The notes beneath the pieces were generated by a model. The model searched no databases, was not told the DNA's origin, and saw only the letters and a list, made by a program, of their open reading frames with translations. This document shows positions 22,038-34,129 of a stretch of 64,000 bases of DNA, in pieces. Source of the stretch: Melieria omissa (lineage: Eukaryota > Arthropoda > Insecta > Diptera > Ulidiidae). The position numbers and the translations under genes were made by a program. Each line of letters starts with the position of its first letter. Within the stretch, counting starts at the first letter, position 1. The DNA lies in NCBI GenBank assembly GCA_963971225.1, contig OZ020268.1, positions 111,444,830 to 111,508,829 of the forward strand. Reading direction: 5' to 3'.

Positions 22038-24103
22038 GGTGAGAATGTAAAGTGCGGCAATTGTTGACTGGCGCGCGTGCAGCGTACGCTTTCAGCATCA
22101 AAGCAATAAAGTTGCTAAATTTTTGCGCTGCTTCCTTCAATTTTGTATTATTTTTGTTTTATTGCATTTCGTTGTTTCTTTTTTATTTTGTTTTTGTTGT
22201 TAGTACAACTCAAATGCCGCTTCCCACCTGGGCGCTACTATAGTGTTGCGCATGCGATTCAAATTTTAAATAACGCAACGTCGCTGCTGTCGGCTACCTG
22301 AGCAAGAATTTTACTGCCTTTTTGATGTGCTCGCTTGATGAAGCTGTTGTTGTTGTTATTGGATTTATTGTAAATATTTATGTGTTGCGCAGCACGCGCC
22401 TGACGCATGCATTTCACTACGTCTGCTTGCCGCCACACAATGGTCGTTGCCGCCATAAAAGACCACCAAATGCCTCAATGTAATTTTCTCAACTACTACG
22501 TGGCGCTTTCGCCAACCTTTTTCGCTTTGTCTTTCCCCGTTTCGACAGTTTATCGAGTTTATTAAGCGCGTCAACCCACCCATGAAGCGACCGCGTGCCG
22601 CCTGCCAGCGCAATGTTCGACTGAATTTAAAGGGAATTTTAAATAATGCCTCGCTTCGTCACCTTCTTTTGTTGATGCGCGAATTATTATTGTTGTTCAA
22701 TCATGAACGACAACAAACAGCTTGGACAGCTGCCGTCCAAGCGGGTTTTTTAAAATGCATTTTTGTAGCAACTGCTGCAGCGACAACCACAACAACGCCG
22801 CTCACGTTGCGCTCTCCGTCGGCGCTGCACAAATACGCGTCTCATTCTCCATTAACCGCGGCACTGTCATTCGCCATAATTTAATTTTTGCGCCTTTACA
22901 TATGCGCAGCATCTTCCTCATCCTCTTTTTCCTACTCGTTCTTGTCGTCGCATTGCATTTCGCCATTAAAGCGTAGTTCGCTTTTTTTGCAAATTCGCCG
23001 CCTTGCAGTCTCTCAACTCGAGCGCACCTGGTGCACAACTTGCGTTTTCCCCATTTGCCGCCAATGCATCGCATTACTTTCACATTAAGCAAAGATACTT
23101 AATTTGAGTAGCTGCATACCGCAGCCGCTGTTGCGTTGGGTTGTTTGTTCGGTTTGTTCGTTGGTCTGTTTGTTGGGCTGGCAGTTTCATTTGCTTTTTC
23201 GTTTCACTTTTGTGCACTTACATTATTCGCCTTTATGCATTCGAGTATATTTTCTTGCAATTCTCTTGTATGCTGCACAAATTAACCGTCAGTACATCTG
23301 TGTATGTGTGACTTGCGCTCATTAATATTCATTTCTTCGCTCGACGATGTGCGGGTGACTGTCTCTTTGTCACTTTTGAATTTTAATACGAGTTTTTAAT
23401 ACGGGGCGTATGAGCAACACAAACGTCTTTTATATCAATAATTATAATGAACGCTCATAAGAAGAGCAAATGACAACAACAACAACAGCAACAATGACGC
23501 CAGTATACAACGTCAAATAAGAAAAGAAAATAAAGCATTTATATATTCTTTGGTATGAGGTGCTACAACAATAAAAATGTTACCCATACGCTCTGAATGA
23601 TATTATTACATTTTAATTAAAGAGATATAAAAGAATCTTTGTGTTGTTCAATAGGACAGGTGTTCATTTACATTTTCTTAAATAAAACTGAAGAACTTTT
23701 TTAGTTTCATCGTGGCGTATGACTAACATTTTTGTTGAAGCTAAGCATTTCTTTCGTTTTGAAATGTAATTTTTCTTCCTTAAATATAAAAGTTTAATGC
23801 TTATAGAAGCGCAGTCTGAAGTCAATGGGGAAGGCAACTGTAATGAACGAACTGTATTGAGATTCAGGGAAATATTTTGAATTCTCATCATCTGAGGGTA
23901 GTTGTAGACGAAAATTTAACTCAAAGACAAAAGGTAGAACAACAATAAATTGCCATCAATTTATCATTAATAAAGTAGTCAAAAAGCCGAAACTTCACGA
24001 ATAAACTTCGGTGTGTGTGGTATGTAGGCAATTTTGTATTTAATGCTCGAGGTAATGAACAATTTTGTGAAAAGCATATGAAGAGGCAGATGCATTTGTG
24101 TGT

Positions 24104-24340
24104 TTAACCCTTTCGCTACTTTGTTGTCATATGGAAACATGCTACTTTGTGGGCGTCTGAACCCCCTGTGGTGTAAAAAATACAATTTTTGTTGGTCCGT
24201 AGAATAGTTTGAAGTTTTAGGAAAAATACGAAATTAATAAACTGAATATTTAAATTTAAAGAAGTGAAGTATACACGTTTTTGTAATGATATATCTTGAC
24301 ATAGTAAAGTAAGAAGAAGCAGACAAATTAGATAAATTTT
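24104..24340 (+). mobile_element. Partial copy of the CCCTTTCGCTA MITE
   Basis: TTAA plus CCCTTTCGCTACTTTGTTG begins the copy. The text then follows the reverse complement of 10899 down to about 10700, including TTTTAGGAAAAATACGAAAT and CTTGACATAGTAAAG. Homology fades after TTAGATAAA, so the second end has been lost. Confidence 0.7.
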
Positions 24341-24409
24341 TTAATCTTTTGAATCCTGTCATCATTCATTCATTTGTAAAGTCCCGTGCTCAGACAGACA
24401 CTTTAACCT

Positions 24410-25663
24410 GGTTGGTTGGTTGGTTGGTTCAAGTGGCGATGTTCCAACATCCAATTAGCGCATTAGCGCGTTAGCGCCGTTTTGATACCACTATACCCGG
24501 TAGGTACCCTAAGGCATATTGTGTGGTGTCATCTGGACTTATATGTATCTATCCATACATATCCTTATATCCAGTCCGAGAGGTTAATGAAAGAGAGTAG
24601 TGAGTTTACGCTGCACTTTGCTATCTCTTTGAACGTCTGAAATATCGGTTTTCCCAGAGTTTTCCATCTCCTTCTTGCTAAGAACGGACAGGCGCAGAGG
24701 AAATGGTGAACGGTTTCCTTCTCATTTGGGTTTTCACAGCTGTGACAGCTGGTGTTGTATGGAATCCCCATTTTTGCCGCGTGCTCCCCAATGGGCCAGT
24801 GGCCAGTGATGACTGCTGTCAATCTTGCCACATCCCGTCGGCCTTTGTTCAAGATCTCCGTGGTCCTATTCTTGTCCTATGTTGGCCACAGTGATCTGCT
24901 GATTTTATAGGATTCCGTCCTCTGCCGTCTAGTGTTGGTTTTGGGGAGGAAGTCCTTAAAGACCTCGCCCTTGATAGAGCACAGTGGGGCGTGAACTGCC
25001 AGCGCCTCGTTGTCATCAAGAGCGTAGCCTCTTCGAGCCAGCTTGTCGGTTCTTTCGTTCCCGTCAATATTATTGTGTCTTGGCACCCATATCAGGGTAA
25101 CTCTGAACCGCTGAGCTAGCTCTATTAGGAGTTTCCTGCATTCCCACACTAATTTTGAATCGACAATTCCAGTGCCTTCATCGTAGATAGGCTGTCGGAA
25201 AGTATTGTAATCTGACTTTTGTAGGATGTGTCCATCAATGCCATCCTGCACGATTCCCTCATAACGAGCACTTCCGCCTGGAAAACGCTTGCTGTGTTGG
25301 GGAGGCGGAAAGACACGTTTATCTTTAGATGTTCGGAGAAAACTCCTGCTCCTACTCCGCATTCCATTTTGGAGCCATCAGTGTAGATTGTGGTACTCAG
25401 GTTATTTAGGATGTTCCCTCTCTTCCATTCTAGACGAGAGGGGATACGAATATCGTAATTTTTCCCAAAGACCATGGTAGGAATTACATAATCCGTCGTT
25501 GCAGGTAGGTACCTTTGCCCTTATGATAACGGACTGCCGTGACCATACGGTCTGTCCTTCTAGAAACCTGCTTCTCTCAGCCTAAGAGCACTAAGAGTTG
25601 CGGCATTCATAATATGCAAATCGACGGGAAGCAGGTGCGTCAGCACGTTATGCGCCTCTCCAG
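24410..25663 (-). pseudogene. 5'-truncated non-LTR retrotransposon with RNase H, 13-bp target duplication
   Basis: The - strand begins in the linker after reverse transcriptase (GEAHNVLTHLLPVDLHIMNA), then an RNase H domain: YTDGSKMECGVGAGVF (catalytic Asp), VFQAEVLVM (Glu), LSDSLSTMKAL (Asp) and, after a frame change, WVPRHNNIDGNERTDKLARR (last Asp). A Cys-His tail CHSCENPNEKETVHHFLCAC ends the ORF. All four RNase H catalytic residues are visible, but at least two frameshifts make it inactive. The 3' end is a run of (CCAA)n at the low-coordinate side. GACACTTTAACCT occurs at 24397-24409 and 25664-25676, as a target duplication would. The order of domains fits R1/LOA/I-like lineages. Confidence 0.85.
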
Positions 25664-25689
25664 GACACTTTAACCTAACCTAACCTAAA

Positions 25690-27950
25690 TATTTCCCATC
25701 AAATGAATACTTTGCAATCTTTGTGGCGAGCTCCTATCCTTCAACACACCAAACAGTTATGACACTGATCCTCTATCCTATATACATTAGCCGCACAAGT
25801 GCCACAACAACACAGTAAACCAGTAAAACCACTAATAGGGAACTTTGAGGATAAAACCTCCCCAAGTTTCTGTTTGTTCTATATGTATCTGTATCTGCTA
25901 ATAATTTGTGTACAATCGCCCCTCCAAAATTAAATCCAATGTACGCCGCTTCAGTGAACGAAATAAAAAATAACACAGCGAAGACACCAACCTCTTATAT
26001 CAACTACACCTACCTATTAGCAAATACTATGTAAAAAGAACTTATACAACTAAGTAAAAACAACGTTTACCGTGCAGAGCTGTCTTTCCTAGGAGGTAGA
26101 CAGACTACCTCTCCATCAGCTGTCAACGATATATCACCCGTCCTCACCCTGTCAGAATTTGAAATGTTAATCATAACCAATATTCGGCTCACTGAGGTCC
26201 TATGCTTCCAAGCAAAATGAATAAGTCGGAAATAGAGAGTAAACGAAGTTAATTCAAACCTTTTATATACTAACGACAAAGTACTTTATTTCACAGTGTT
26301 TTAAATTATATTTAATAATGCGTAATGCCCACAGCACAAAAGGCTGCATCATTATTAAAAATTGGCCATTCGCAGTAAATAATTACCGCATCTTATTTAT
26401 TTAATGTAAATATTTTGGTTTTCCAAAAGTTGCAATCATTAAAACTGCCAAAAGGATTTCAACATTGAACATTCTTTATTGTTTAATGAGGCGTATGAGT
26501 AATTTTAATTACGAAAAATACGCAAATGTGCATTGATTTTAAAACTTTTTTTTCAAAAATAAGCCAAGTGTGAAAATCAGTCAAACCTTCACTCGGCCTG
26601 TGTGCGCAACCAAACGACATTAATATGTTTTTTATTATTATTATTTTTTAATTTGACCCGCAAAAGTGGCATTTTAGCTGCGAAATTATTTTAATTAAAG
26701 ACAGTTGAAGTGCGCAACTGGAACTCTTGGCGGATTTCAACATTGCATGTTTTTATATTTCACGTACGTTTCTGTTGTTCGGGGCGTATACGTGACATTG
26801 ATGCACGAGCAGCAAAATGTGGGTTTATTAAATTTCGTTATGCTAACTTTAATTCAATAATATTCATATAAATTAACTGCACTTTTTAAACATTTTTATG
26901 GATGTAATTTTTTTTAGTTCAATGGGACTAACAATGAAATCGATAATTGCGCAACTAACGTCGATTCAACGAAAATTGTTGACATAAATCAGCCAGGAAA
27001 ACTCGTTGCACTGGTTATTACATTTTGTATTTTTCCTCATTAGGCGTGCAACGCGCAAACATACTTATGAACAATATATATAAAATATGTTTGCACGTAG
27101 ATCGTTGTTCTTGTCGTTATAGTTAGTTAATTAATGTTGTGTTTGTGTCTGTTGTTTAATGTTTCTGTAGTTAATTTTGAGTTTTGATGTTGCCTCAAGC
27201 ATTCTTATCAGACGCCAGCAATTCATCTTTCTGTTGCTATCCATAGCTCTTCGCCCTCTTCTCTCGCTCACAGACCTCAAATCAAATCCAGCAAAAGCAA
27301 TGGAAAGATGCAAGCAAAATGTAGCAATTTGCAGTTATAAATTACTTCTGATTACTTCTGCCCGTAGGATATTTGTATGTCGACATGTTGGGAGAAAATC
27401 ATCAAATACACTGTGTAGTATTGTGAGCTTACTTATTTACAAGCAGAACATTATATTTCCTTGAGTACAACTGAATTTCAACTAAATGCTAACTTAGAGC
27501 ATTAATCTGTGGTAACTCAGCAAGTCTGAAGTATGTAAGTTCAAATCTCGAATTAGGGAACACGAACTAATAGATGATTATTTTTACTTTTTTGAACATT
27601 TTTAAATACGATAATCGTATTTATTTCATTTATTTTTTTATTGTATATGCTGAAGTTATACAATAAAGCCACTAAAAACAATTCAAATATGCGTTTGGAA
27701 CATTTAAAAAAGTTAATTGGACTCTTCTATTCATTGGTCCTTTGTTGAGCTGTTTCCTCTGTTTGTTAACTCTTTGCAGTGTATCCTGTCTGACTTTCTC
27801 CTATAGATTCTTTTTCGGCATGTAGATCAAATATACTTGACACTACTCCATACTATATACTTTACTTTTGTTAAAACTTGTCGAATTTACTTTCGAAATA
27901 AGAAAGATGTGCTGGAAGCATAACTCAAATTTTTGATGGGACAACTGGAC
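25690..27950. other. Intron sequence, no recognised gene
   Basis: AT-rich unique DNA. ORFs near 27131-27464 overlap on both strands and carry no domain. A phrase gttcaaatctcgaatta near 27540 resembles a tRNA B box but has no head or body around it. Confidence 0.45.
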
Positions 27951-27954
27951 TTTT

Positions 27955-28440
27955 CTTCAATCATTCTGATTATATGTGCAGACAGTCAGACTACAATCAA
28001 GACGCTGAGCTTTCACTGCATGCAATCAAGATGCATTCTAAATTATCGACAGTCTCTATGAACAATCAAAGGCCTCAACATCAAACTCTGCCGGCTGATG
28101 AAGTCAGAATAGGCAAATAACTATGTATGAACACAATGATGGATACCCATCGCTATAGCAATTTTACTCTGATCTGCACGGAAGGGCAGTTCAGCGCATC
28201 AATAATAAATGGAACATTCAAGTTGACTCTGTGATTAAACGTTTCTACACCAGCACAACACATGAAAGTCTCTGTTTTTCGCAGATTTTGGTCTGACCGA
28301 ATCATTGGTCATCTTTCAAATGTAAACTGGCATTCAATAATGGCAACAGTCAGTTGTCATAGTCTTTAGACATTACAATTAGCTTATTAGTCCTTCGAAT
28401 GTGACTAGACAAGCAATCTAAACGCTGCTTGTCTTATCTA
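27955..28440 (+). pseudogene. Possible heavily decayed LINE RNase H region
   Basis: One + frame reads ICADSQTTIKTLSFH, similar to the RNase H motif IYSDSQAAIKSLAG of the LINE at 58.2 kb, followed by text with many stops and frame changes. The end at ctaacccaacct could be a worn CCTAA tail. Weak. Confidence 0.25.
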
Positions 28441-28899
28441 ACCCAACCTAGTGGATATGGAAAATTTGATAGCATAAATTCTACTCTTTTTATTCTTACA
28501 ATGAAACTCAACACAGGATGAAATTACATATATCTTCCTATATATATAATGTCAAGCTTTTATATCAATGCTTTAACTAAATTTAACTAAAACTATGTCC
28601 TATTGTAAAAATACGGTCAACGTCTAAATACCCAAAGACCTATGAACGAGTAAAGACTGAATTTCAACTCAACTTTGTCCAATTGTAAGCAACTCAATGC
28701 CGCCCAAATGACACACTATATCCAATTTAAGAACTTCTCCGCATTGCAATTTTCTTCTATCAATTATTTTGTGAGTCAGATTCGCCTGTTTCTCAATCTA
28801 TTCAATCTTTGCTGTGCCTTGGTTGGTTTCTGCTCACATCTCTCAGCCACAATCACTCAGCGTCTTTGGCAGTTTCATTAGAGCGCCGCAAATTGCAGA

Positions 28900-30009
28900 T
28901 TTGAGTCGCTTTAAGTGCCGAATTTCGACGCTGATTTCACACTTAAGCCCACTTAATCGCATCACTAATTTAGCCATAAGACCATAAAAAGACATAACTT
29001 GCCGCACGAAATTAAGGCAGCCGGTGACCGGGTATTCGGTTTATGCCCAATTCGTGCCAGCGGCAACGTGGCGGCACACTGAGCCAATGCCTCGAAGCCG
29101 CCACGCACAACAATCGCTGTCATCATCTTACAGCTTAACTAAGCAAACAGTGCAAATATTTATTAGTCACTCATACGCCGTGGTGTCAATGCCTGGCGGT
29201 GGCGCACACATGGCGCTGCTTGGGCCGTCAGGCCCAATCGGCTCGCTTATTTATTTGCCATTCATTGGGCCCTGCTGGTGCCATTTACTCCCGGCTGATG
29301 TTGTTGTTTGTGTTTGTATTGTTGCTGTTGTTAAGTCCTTAAAGTAAGTAACAAACTCGCATGACAAACAAGCTGCCAGCCAGATTACACCCACCGCCAT
29401 CGTCAGCTGCCAGGCGTTCGCCGCCTCCCCCCACCCCTCCTCGTTTTCTACTCACTTTGGAGATTACTCGTTCTGCTGCAAGCCGCAATGGAAAAACTCG
29501 TTTCTTTGCTTTGGCATTGTTGGCCATTACTCGCTTCCACACAATGCCGTCGAAGCGCCCAGTGCGCTTCAGTCTTGGCCTGTTCTTCGTCTTCAGTTGT
29601 GCGTCTTTTTTAGTGCACTTTGCGGCACAAACGAATTTTGGCCCGAAAACAAAAACAAAAACACAAATAAAAGTACAACTGAAAGTGTAAGAAGAAGGAA
29701 AGACAAATAACATAAAACGCGAACGCAGTCTGAAGTGAAATTGGCAACGAAACACAAACAACGGCCAACACATGCTTGGCGGCCGAGCGGCGCAGCAGTG
29801 GGATGTGGTGGTGGCTGCTCTGCGCCTACTGCCAGTGCGCGCTGACACGCCTTCCGGCCGAAACGGCGTTGCGCTGCCTGCGGCCGCCGTTCCGGATGTA
29901 AATACTTTGTTTGAAGTGTACTTTCCGCACTTTTCGCTTTACTTGCGAACGACTACAAGTGCAAAAATGTATGGCTAAGAAAATGGGAAAACATTTCTGG
30001 CATCGCTGT
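28900..30009. other. Unique intronic block, no gene recognised
   Basis: GC-richer DNA with overlapping ORFs on both strands (29339-29848 on -, 29361-29690 on +). Neither shows a domain, start context or splice bracketing. It may be conserved noncoding sequence. Confidence 0.4.
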
Positions 30010-30800
30010 ACAAAGTGGTTAGCATTAACCCATTCAAACGAAGACACTTTCTAGAAATCAGAGATTACAACAAGAATTCTATATTGAAAACTGTAGCAAT
30101 TTTACAGATTTTTCTATAAAAGTGGTTAGCAGTAACCCATTTAAACGAAAACACTATCTAGAAAGCAGAGATTACAACAGTGCTAAAAGTGGTTAGCATT
30201 AACCCATTCGAACGAAAACACTAACAATAATTCTAAATCAAAAACTGTAACAATTTTACAGATTTTTCTATAAAAGTGGTTAGCAGTAACCCATTTAAAC
30301 GAAAACACTATCTAGAAATCAACGAGAATTCTAAATCAAAATTTTTAGCAATTACACATTTTTCAATAAAAGCGGTTAGCATTAACCTATTTCAGCGAAA
30401 ACACTATCTAGAAATCAGAGATTACAACGAGAATTCTAAATCTGAAACTGTAGCAATTTTACATGCTTCAATAAAAGTGATTAGCATTAACCCATTCAAA
30501 CAAAAACACTATCAAAAATTTTAAATGAAAAACTTTAGCAATTTACATTCCTCAATAAAAGTGGTTAGCAGTAACCCATTCAAACAAAAACACTATCTAG
30601 AAATCAAAGAATTCTAAATCAAAATCTTTAGCAATTACACATTCTTCAAAAAATTGGTTCGCATTAACCCATTCAAACAAAAACACTTTGTGAAAATCAG
30701 AGATTCCAACGAAAATCTTAAAGTGGTTAGTATTAATCCTTTCAAACGAAAACAATTTGTGAAAATCGAAAACCCCAAACAGAATCGTAAATCAAGAACT
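30010..30800 (+). repeat. Minisatellite, nine units of 67-107 bp
   Basis: The landmark GTGGTTAGC(A/C)(T/G)TAACCC recurs at about 30016, 30122, 30189, 30277, 30372, 30478, 30559, 30656 and 30724, each followed by ATTCAAACGAAAACACT and usually ATCTAGAAATCAGAGATTAC. Units vary by internal deletions. A repetitive ORF over part of the array is a by-product. A MITE is inserted close to its end. Confidence 0.9.
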
Positions 30801-30818
30801 GTGTCGAATAAATTTCTT

Positions 30819-31557
30819 TTAAGGGAAGGCTCCCCTGGATTTGGGCAAAAATAAGGCAAAGTTTGTAATTTTTTTGTGGGATAATGAAAAGGCGTACAAA
30901 CTTCCGGTTTTGACTATTAAATTCGTCTATTATTTAGGAGTTTAAAAAGTTAAAAAACTTGATGAAATTCAAAATGGCGGCTACAAAATGGCGATTTCCG
31001 TAGGCCTCTGCGCGCCAAACATCGCTCGAGAACTGTAATCCTGCAGCCTCTTGTAGTGGACTGAAATCAAAAAGCATTGTCATTACTTAAAGATAACAAA
31101 ATTGTCTGTGAATTGAACCAGACTCAAAAAATTGAAACGAAAAATTCTTGCACAATGAATATTTGAAGAAAAAAGTTAAATTTTTTGCACCTTTTTTTAA
31201 TTTCAACCACATTTAAAAATTAAAAATAAATAACTATTTATGCAAATTGTAGGTTCAAGGCATACAGAAAATCAAATACATTCGAGCAGTTTTTAGATGA
31301 AGAAAATCGGATCATTAGATCAAGTCCGGTGATTTCAGTTAGATTGGAAAAAATGGTTTCGAGATAAACGCGTTTGAAGCAAATTAGAGCAGTGGAGCGT
31401 CCCGTAGCGCGCGTGAGACAGGTGTGTTCTCCCATGAAAATACGCGTCGTATCAAAAAATCCTTTTACACACATATTCTACATATATGTAGCCTTCGTTT
31501 TATGCAAAAAAAAAAAAAACCATTTTTCGGTCCAAATCCAGGGGAGCCTTCCCTTAA
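30819..31557 (+). mobile_element. TTAA-flanked MITE, GGGAAGGCTCCCC family (739 bp)
   Basis: TTAA at 30819-30822 and 31554-31557 flank inverted ends GGGAAGGCTCCCCTGGATTT that match for at least 20 bp. The interior is noncoding and contains AAAATGGCGGC near 30970, CTGAAATCAAAAAGC near 31065 and GGTTTCGAGATAAACGCG near 31356, three phrases that recur in order in the MITE at 42048-42754. Confidence 0.85.
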
Positions 31558-31964
31558 GAAAAAACAAAGCAAAAAAGTCAAATATTAAAAAAAATAAACC
31601 TTTTTATTGATGGCTAGAACACAAAAAACACAATGGTGTCCTTGAATTAGTTCTGTGTGGTTTTTTTGGTTCCAAAAAAAAACATCTTTTATTTCCAACT
31701 CATATCCTTAATAGTCAAACTATGACTTTAACTTGGCCCTAATTGAACATCGTAAAGATAGATTGTCATCGGTGCGAGCCTGAACTCAACAATTAGTGAA
31801 TCTCGTTTTTGCTCCTCTATTCTTCCTTTTTCTGCAAAAAAATACTGTAACTAACATTTAATCGCATCAGACCACCGTGCAACTGTTTTTCCTATACAAA
31901 TCAGTATATGTCATTTCTATATGTGTTAACAACACAGTTTCCTGTTGTTGTTTGTGCTCAACCT

Positions 31965-32275
31965 TTATATAAAAAAAAGCAACACAATGTGGCAACGTTC
32001 GACCACACGTTGCAAACCTCGTCAAGGAAACTTTGGAGGCACTTCATTGGGATGTCCTATTTCATCTGCCATATTCTTCAAACACTGCGCCTTGCGACTA
32101 GAAGCCTTGTACTCCTGTCAGTGAGTCATGGCGTGAACGAGCAGCACTTCACTTCTTACCAAGAATCCAAATATTGGGTAGATTCTTGGTTTGGCTCAAA
32201 AGACTAGAAATTTTTTCAATAAGATGAGTGAAAGATGAGGAAAAGTCTTGGCTAACGCTAAGCATTACTTTGAAG
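31965..32275 (+). pseudogene. Mariner transposase C-terminal remnant
   Basis: Across two frames it reads GNVRPHVANLVKETLEALHW, DVLFHLPYSS, then SHGVNEQHFTSYQESKYWVD, SWFGSKD and, further on, GKVLANAKHYFE. This matches the mariner segment from the second catalytic aspartate region (DNARPHVA) through PYSPDLAPSD to the C-terminal RWxKVxAxxGxYFE. The PYSPDLAPSD site is damaged. The N-terminal two thirds and the terminal repeats are missing. Confidence 0.7.
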
Positions 32276-32299
32276 AAAAAAAATACATTGGAGACATTT

Positions 32300-33106
32300 T
32301 CTTGAGTTAAGCTTCAATGTAATTCAATGAATCTTATTTGAACCCCAATATTTGTTAGACTGTTCAGTCATGTTTAGTAGAGTTTTGCGAATTTCTACTT
32401 TTTCCTGTCAGAAATGAATTTAGAGAACTTTCGCTTAAATGAACTGCAGTAGGAGCTGCAGTCAATACCGCATCCACCGTCTCTGCAAGTTCTGAGAAAA
32501 TGTTTGTGTGGCTCTTCGATTAGCGCCATGGCCGGACTGCTGTTATGAGAGAATAACATTTGTGTTTGTCATACAAATTTTTTTTGCTCTAGGACTAAAA
32601 TTCAAGCAACACTTGAAAAAAACACACGGTAAGCACATCAAAGCCAAAAAAACTAAAAACGAGAAATGAAGTAATAAGCCGTAAGACCATCTACGACCAC
32701 TTAGTGTGCTACAAAATATTGCAACCGTGAAGGACAAAACGCGTGTTGATAAAATACCATTTATTTAAATAGTTATTGCAATTTGAGCGAAAGTACACTC
32801 GAAAGCTGTGAATAGCCCAAACAGAAAAACATACAATTTTTCATAATTTTCCAGCGTTCGTTTGGTTGCCGTGCGCGCATTTCGAATGTAAATGGCGAGT
32901 AGGTGGCGTTGCTGCACAAAGCAGAAATTCTAAATTAAAAACTATTTAACAAAGTGCAAATTTGCGCCATTTCCATTTGCATTGCATTCACGACTCCTTC
33001 TGGATGCTGGTTTCTTACTTATTCACTGCGCTCCCCGCTCCCCAGTTCGGCTTTCTTACTTACAAGTATTTTCCACCTGCAATTTCCACGCACACGCTGT
33101 AAGTAT
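32300..33106. other. Intron sequence, no recognised feature
   Basis: Unique sequence leading to the exon at 33201. I see nothing beyond the pyrimidine-rich approach to the acceptor. Confidence 0.45.
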
Positions 33107-33107
33107 A

Positions 33108-33139
<32 letters not shown>

Positions 33140-33142
33140 TGT
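33107..33142. repeat. (GT)n microsatellite near an acceptor site
   Basis: GT repeat with one TATG interruption, ending 58 nt before the exon at 33201, so its length could vary the branch-point neighbourhood. Confidence 0.9.
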
Positions 33143-33200
33143 CGGTGAATGTAAACAAAATGCAGCAATTAAAATGTACGCCATGTTGTTTTCGTTTCAG

Positions 33201-33379
33201 CGGACCGGAAATGTTGGTTGCCTTCCACTCGAGCCCGTTCTCGGCGCCCCTGCAGCAGGGCATACCGAATCGTGGTTTTGAGCTTGACGTTGACATCCTT
33301 TTCACGGACTCGGATTCGTATGATTTTGCGCAGGGCACGAAAAACATTTGTGAATTTCATATCAACGCAACAAATCCAG
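33201..33379 (+). CDS. CUB gene, exon finishing the CUB domain and starting the next module
   Basis: The 179-nt exon lies between acceptor ttttcgtttcag and donor gtgagt, almost 24 kb after the previous exon. It reads GPEMLVAFHSSPFSAPLQQG, IPNRGFELDVDILFTDSDSY, then DFAQGTKNICEFHINATNP plus one base. The phrase MLVAFHSSP...GFELDVDIL supplies the last strands of the CUB domain begun at 7728. Cys213 and the NAT sequon begin a new domain whose remainder must lie past 33379. The acceptor follows a GT microsatellite (33107-33142) by about 60 nt. I searched the following 30 kb on this strand for a phase-1 CUB-like exon and could not identify one, so the next exon is probably beyond the window. Confidence 0.95.
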
Positions 33380-34129
33380 GTGAGTGCATCGAAAAGTTTC
33401 TGATTGAAATAGCGCCAAAAACAACAACAACAACACACACCCTCACACAAAAGTCAAAGCAGCAGCAGCATGAACAGCTAAAACACAAAAACAAATAAGG
33501 AAAAAATTTTCGAAACAAAAACCGAACAACTCGACAAATGCTGCCAAGTTACGAGTTTTAAGTTGCCAACACACAAGTGTGTTTATATGTCTGTGTGTAG
33601 GTTTGTGCAGTTAGGTGGCTGCAATGTGTTGCAGAGAAGTTTCAATGAATTTGTCATGAAAGCTTGCCTTCTATTTTATTTTGTTGTTTTGATTTTTTCG
33701 CTGCTTATGAACGGCTCAGAAGACAAAAATAAAGGCGCACATATTAGACTCATTTAGTATGGCAAATGAATTTCCTCTCATCTATTGAGTGGAAATTAGT
33801 GAGCTTGTGAAAGTTTGCCTTCCAAAAATAAAACACTTTAAACAACAACAACAATGTGCGCAAATATTGTCGGTTTTTTATTAAACACAACACATTCATT
33901 ACATACGAGGTTCGTTTCATGTTCCAATGGGACAATTTCTTGTGGCCACAGCTTGATGTGACTTAATTAAAATTTTACATTCTTTTCCAATTTTCAGTTA
34001 AAATTTCATAACATTTGATTGACTGCTTGTGAAGAGATAATATGTTTGTGTCATGCATACAAAAATGAGCATCGAACAAAGAGTCAACATTAAGAATATT
34101 TTTTAATTTGTTAAAACTTTTATCGAATC
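33380..34129. other. Start of the last intron, no recognised feature
   Basis: After the donor gtgagt the sequence is CAA-rich (33420-33500), then AT-rich. No gene or repeat copy was recognised. Confidence 0.5.

Larger units (their letters stand above)
19590..23650. other. Unique intronic block, no gene recognised
   Basis: About 4 kb with fewer mobile elements and more balanced base composition than the rest. Long ORFs on both strands (for example 19737-20255 and 21618-21983) overlap each other, lack domains and are dominated by Arg, Ala and Ser codons expected from base composition. Simple repeats sit at 20617-20653 (TAAA) and 22015-22037 (GT). I cannot support an exon. Confidence 0.45.
877..33379 (+). 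other. Gene locus (partial): multi-CUB-domain protein, four internal exons
   Basis: Four exons at 877-968, 7728-7964, 9049-9207 and 33201-33379 are each bounded by AG and GT and keep one reading frame. Split arginine codons bridge the first three junctions (AG/A, AG/A, CG/C). Together they encode 222 residues. Residues 1-31 look like the last strands of one CUB domain. Residues about 62-195 are a complete CUB domain with cysteines at 62, 79, 128 and 152, the SPNYPGMYPRN motif and the acidic ERDHLIFYDG motif usual for calcium-binding CUBs. A further module starts at Cys213 (CEFHINATNPG). Possible N-glycosylation sites are NVT (76), NKT (116) and NAT (218), which fits an extracellular protein. 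CUB domains bind protein partners in secreted proteases or receptor auxiliary subunits. No protease, LDLa or membrane segment is visible here, because both gene ends lie outside. The family name is uncertain; suppressor-of-lurcher-1-like or neto-like are candidates. Confidence 0.85.

Noticed and set aside
27500..27570. tRNA-like B box (gttcaaatctcg)
   Set aside because: No A box at the proper distance and no SINE body follows.
29339..29848. 169-codon - strand ORF
   Set aside because: No domain, overlapping ORFs on the other strand, composition explained by local GC content.
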